This document shows positions 5,324 to 6,795 of a stretch of DNA of 6,795 nt, one piece after another. The position numbers and the translations under genes are program-made. The notes under the pieces are model-generated. The model made no database searches, was not told where the DNA came from, and saw nothing but the letters and a program-made list of their open reading frames with translations. Where the stretch lies: contig JAFLJU010000086.1 of the NCBI GenBank assembly GCA_022712835.1, positions 1 to 6,795 of the forward strand, written 5' to 3'. Each line of letters starts with the position of its first letter. Position 1 is the stretch's first letter. The DNA is from Desulfobacteraceae bacterium (GTDB taxonomy: Bacteria; Desulfobacterota; Desulfobacteria; Desulfobacterales; Desulfobacteraceae).

Positions 5324-5896
5324 ATGAAAATTACCGCCATCCTGGGAAGTCCAAGGAAAAAAGGGGTTACCTCTGAAATTGCCAACGGCTTTTTAAACCG
5401 AGCCCAAAAGAACGGAGCGGTTATCACCGTCTATCATTTAAACGCAATGAAATTTAAAGGCTGCCAGGGCTGTCACCAGTGCAAATCCCAACAGGAAAGC
5501 TGCGTTCTTACGGACGATTTAACCCCGGCCCTTGAAGACCTGGTCTCTTCCGACATCATGGTTTTTGCAACCCCCATCTATTTCTGGGACGTGACCGGTC
5601 AGTTTAAATCATTTTTTGACCGAACCTGGTCCTTGGTCAAACCCGATTACATGACCAATCCCCACCCGGTCCGTATGGACAAAGGGAAAAAGGCCCTGTG
5701 GATCTCAAGCCAGGGGGATACAGAAGAAAAATTCAAAGAAGTCGTGGATAAATATACCGGCTTTTTAACCATGTTTGGCGCAAAAACCCATACCATTCGA
5801 GCATTTGGCATGGGAGATGACCTGGGAGAGGATATCACCCCCTTTCTTACCCAGGCAGAAGGGCTCGCAGATCAGTTAACAAAAATTACCGGATAA
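5324..5896 (+). CDS. Flavodoxin-fold NAD(P)H-dependent FMN reductase / iron-sulfur flavoprotein-like protein
   Basis: This is a 190-residue protein; the ATG at 5324 has AGGA 7 nt upstream. The N-terminus MKITAILGSPRKKGVTSEIA (1-20) is the phosphate-binding loop of the FMN_red/flavodoxin_2 fold, and ATPIYFWDVTGQFKSFFDR (82-100) is the second flavin-contact region. A cysteine cluster, C47-x2-C50-x2-C53-x6-C60, resembles the compact motif that holds a [4Fe-4S] cluster in archaeal iron-sulfur flavoproteins (Isf). Many relatives keep only part of it, so cluster binding is inferred. It is probably a cytosolic FMN electron-transfer protein or reductase; the natural substrate is unknown. It lies 77 nt after arsR with its own predicted operator, so it is the likely ArsR target. 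It is not ArsH by its motifs. The stop codon sits in the first unit of a 14-bp tandem repeat. Confidence 0.85.
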   Translation: MKITAILGSPRKKGVTSEIANGFLNRAQKNGAVITVYHLNAMKFKGCQGCHQCKSQQESCVLTDDLTPALEDLVSSDIMVFATPIYFWDVTGQFKSFFDRTWSLVKPDYMTNPHPVRMDKGKKALWISSQGDTEEKFKEVVDKYTGFLTMFGAKTHTIRAFGMGDDLGEDITPFLTQAEGLADQLTKITG

Positions 5897-5942
5897 AAAT
5901 AATCGGATAAAGAGAATCGGATAAAGAGAATCGGATAAAAAT
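5887..5942. repeat. Four tandem 14-bp units at the 3' end of the flavoprotein gene
   Basis: The units are 5887-5900, 5901-5914, 5915-5928 and 5929-5942. The middle two are identical (AATCGGATAAAGAG), the fourth ends AAAAAT, and the first (TACCGGATAAAAAT) contains the gene's last codons and its TAA stop. The array looks like slippage expansion of the stop-codon region. Confidence 0.85.
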
Positions 5943-5971
5943 ATTCCCCTGCCAGCTCGGCGGGGGAATAT
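5941..5971. terminator. Strong hairpin, possible intrinsic terminator
   Basis: Arms 5941-5953 and 5959-5971 pair over 13 positions around a 5-nt loop (AGCTC). On the plus strand all positions pair if T5950-G5962 forms a G-U wobble; on the minus strand that position is an A-C mismatch. The plus strand lacks a T-run after the hairpin (AAAACG follows), while the minus strand continues TTTTATCC. It could therefore end the flavoprotein mRNA imperfectly, or end a minus-strand transcript. Confidence 0.5.
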
Positions 5972-6127
5972 AAAACGATCAGGAATACCCGGCCCCGCTG
6001 GAAAGCGTTTCCCGACGATCACGGTGTCCAATTGTTTAACATCCGCCAGGTTAGCGCCGAAGGAACCGTTTCGTATGATCCCCCCCTTTTGTCAAGAATA
6101 ATTCAAAAGGCTTTGACTAAGCACCTT
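5941..6127 (-). ncRNA. Candidate small RNA locus (unproven)
   Basis: A minus-strand promoter-like site (6134-6163) would start an RNA near 6127 that crosses the GC-rich block and ends at the hairpin 5941-5971 followed by a short T-run, giving about 190 nt. The block has possible helices: GATCA (5977-5981) with TGATC (6076-6080) as an outer stem, CGCT-GGAA-AGCG (5996-6007), CCG-N7-CGG (6012-6024) and GGTT...CC-GAA-GGAACC (6049-6067). The GGAA loop is GNRA-like only on the plus strand, so the strand is uncertain. I do not recognise a known RNA family or riboswitch. Confidence 0.25.
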
Positions 6128-6141
6128 GTATATATTATATT
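6113..6141 (+). promoter_or_regulatory. Sigma70-like promoter, long leader to the GAF gene
   Basis: TTGACT (6113-6118, 5 of 6), a 17-nt spacer and TATATT (6136-6141, 5 of 6) predict a start near 6148 and a leader of about 250 nt before the GAF start at 6397. An inverted repeat CCTTTTG-N12-CAAAAGG (6085-6110) lies just upstream of the -35 and could be a regulator site. AT-rich sequence makes chance matches likely. Confidence 0.4.
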
Positions 6142-6163
6142 TATCCCACATTGTTTTTCTCAA
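6134..6163 (-). promoter_or_regulatory. Promoter-like site on the minus strand
   Basis: On the minus strand TTGAGA (complement of 6158-6163, 4 of 6), an 18-nt spacer and a perfect TATAAT (complement of 6134-6139). It overlaps the -10 of the plus-strand promoter face to face, so the two would compete. It would drive the candidate small RNA. Confidence 0.3.
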
Positions 6164-6225
6164 AAAGATACTAGCCATCATTGATCTATCACCATCCTTT
6201 TATTGTTGCTTTCAACTTTCTTCGC

Positions 6226-6264
6226 CTTGTTTTTTTCATCTTGTTTTTTTCATCTTGTTTTCAA
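6226..6264. repeat. 14-bp tandem repeat in a pyrimidine-rich leader
   Basis: Two identical units CTTGTTTTTTTCAT (6226-6239 and 6240-6253) are followed by a shortened third copy (6254-6264). The surrounding 6180-6300 is strongly pyrimidine-rich on the plus strand. Confidence 0.75.
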
Positions 6265-6361
6265 TTTATAATTCCATCTTCCATTCTATAACTGATTGTC
6301 TTAGGTTTTAACCGGTACTCCCCACAGGGCCCAGAGATATCCTGAAAAAGGGAGCCGATCT

Positions 6362-6391
6362 TATAATTACAATCATTTAACTTATAGGAGG
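6362..6391 (+). promoter_or_regulatory. -10 box and ribosome-binding site of the GAF gene
   Basis: A perfect TATAAT at 6362-6367 has only a poor -35 at the proper distance, so it may need an activator or be chance. AGGAGG at 6386-6391, 5 nt before the ATG at 6397, is a strong Shine-Dalgarno and fixes the start. Confidence 0.5.
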
Positions 6392-6396
6392 CCAAA

Positions 6397-6795
6397 ATGG
6401 ACGAACACACCATGTATTACGACACCATCATTAAACTCACCACTGCCATTTCCCAATGCAAAGACCCGGAAGAGGTTGCATTGATCACGGCAGAAAGTGT
6501 CAAAACCGCATTCAAAGCCAAGGGATGTTCTGTCTTTCTGGTGGACAGGGAGACTCGGGAACTGGGCCTTGTGGCCTCTTCAGGCCTCAGTGAAAACTAC
6601 CTGGAAAAGGGCCCCATCCACTTCATGCAGACCATCCGGGAAGCCAAGGATGCTGTCCCAATCACCATTTATGATGTCATGGACGACCCCAGGATTGAAT
6701 ATCCGGAAGAGGCCAGAAAAGAAGGAATTTCCTCCCTGCTCGGGGTTCCCATTATCAGCCACGACAAAATCATCGGCGCCTTGCGCATCTACTCT
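6397..6795 (+). CDS. GAF-domain protein, N-terminal part (partial, 3' end outside window)
   Basis: The ATG at 6397 follows AGGAGG by 5 nt, and the frame stays open to the last base (133 residues). The sequence has GAF-domain layout: a first helix YYDTIIKLTTAISQCKDPEEVALITAESVKTAF (7-39), strand GCSVFLVDRETRELGLVASSGL (43-64), the middle segment with VPITIYDVMDDPRIEYPEEARKEGISSLLGVPI, and the closing strand HDKIIGALRIYS (122-133). GAF domains bind small ligands or sense redox state and often control cyclases, kinases or transcription factors. No output domain is visible, because the gene leaves the window. There is no signal peptide or membrane segment at the start, so the protein begins in the cytosol. 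Cysteines at 21 and 43 are present, but no heme or chromophore motif is evident. Confidence 0.85.
   Translation, partial: MDEHTMYYDTIIKLTTAISQCKDPEEVALITAESVKTAFKAKGCSVFLVDRETRELGLVASSGLSENYLEKGPIHFMQTIREAKDAVPITIYDVMDDPRIEYPEEARKEGISSLLGVPIISHDKIIGALRIYS

Larger units (their letters stand above)
5897..6396. other. 500-nt gene-free region: repeats, hairpin, GC-rich block, opposed promoters, pyrimidine-rich leader
   Basis: No convincing protein gene is present. In order it holds the remainder of the 14-bp tandem array (to 5942), a 13-bp-stem hairpin (5941-5971), a GC-rich block of about 115 nt with nested complementarity (5972-6086), an inverted repeat CCTTTTG-N12-CAAAAGG (6085-6110), overlapping promoter-like sites on both strands (6113-6163), a pyrimidine-rich stretch with a 14-bp repeat (about 6180-6300), and a short promoter/RBS region before the GAF gene. 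Confidence 0.6.

Noticed and set aside
5972..6086. Known riboswitch (glycine, c-di-GMP, cobalamin, Moco)
   Set aside because: A GCCGAAGG-like string hints at the glycine class, but the remaining conserved core of that or any other class is not seen.
5879..6091. Minus-strand open frame with protein-like wording (contains GSFGANLADVKQLDTVIVGK)
   Set aside because: No ATG or credible start near its beginning, it runs through the hairpin and tandem repeats into the flavoprotein gene, and the plus strand is equally open there. Could be a spurious frame across a repeat or RNA element.
6126..6311. 61-codon plus-strand frame starting at TTG
   Set aside because: Its Phe/Ser/Leu/Ile-rich translation simply reflects a pyrimidine-rich leader; no Shine-Dalgarno and it spans tandem repeats.

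Overview
The window looks like chromosomal DNA of a mesophilic, strictly anaerobic Desulfobacterota-type bacterium (Desulfobacteraceae-like). This is inference. It rests on moderate GC with AT-rich intergenic DNA and on the gene mix: a short CbiX-type chelatase, a four-cysteine flavodoxin-fold protein, a secreted DUF547 protein and a GAF protein. Nothing here fixes the species. I see no rRNA, tRNA, insertion sequence, CRISPR array or phage gene.

Layout. Positions 1-315 hold the 3' end of a class I SAM-dependent RNA methyltransferase. A PP2C-type phosphatase gene follows (401-1234, +), convergent with a family-4 glycosyltransferase (1271-2587, -). The glycosyltransferase is divergent from a secreted DUF547 protein (2707-3546, +). 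That gene converges, across a 72-nt spacer filled with roughly 14-bp repeats, on a two-gene minus-strand operon: cbiX-like chelatase (4338-4748) then a stand-alone class I glutamine amidotransferase (3619-4335), only 2 nt apart. Divergent from cbiX is an ArsR-family regulator (4905-5246, +), followed by a four-cysteine flavoprotein (5324-5896, +). A 500-nt gene-free stretch (5897-6396) holds tandem repeats, a strong hairpin, a GC-rich block that may be a structured RNA, and promoter-like sites on both strands. The window ends inside a GAF-domain gene (6397 onward, +).

How the parts work together. The best regulatory signal is a pair of related inverted repeats, TTCGAAAC-N3-TCGA. One overlaps the arsR promoter and start codon; the other lies just upstream of the flavoprotein gene. 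This predicts that the ArsR protein represses itself and the flavoprotein. Two genes, the phosphatase and arsR, have near-consensus sigma70 promoters whose expected transcription start falls on the ATG, with no Shine-Dalgarno sequence, which suggests leaderless mRNAs. The cbiX-GATase pair is translationally coupled and may serve sirohydrochlorin metallation (siroheme or cobamide supply), though the amidotransferase substrate is unknown.

A recurring oddity is short tandem duplication: 14-bp-period arrays in three intergenic regions, plus 15-, 16-, 18- and 24-bp duplications in or near genes.
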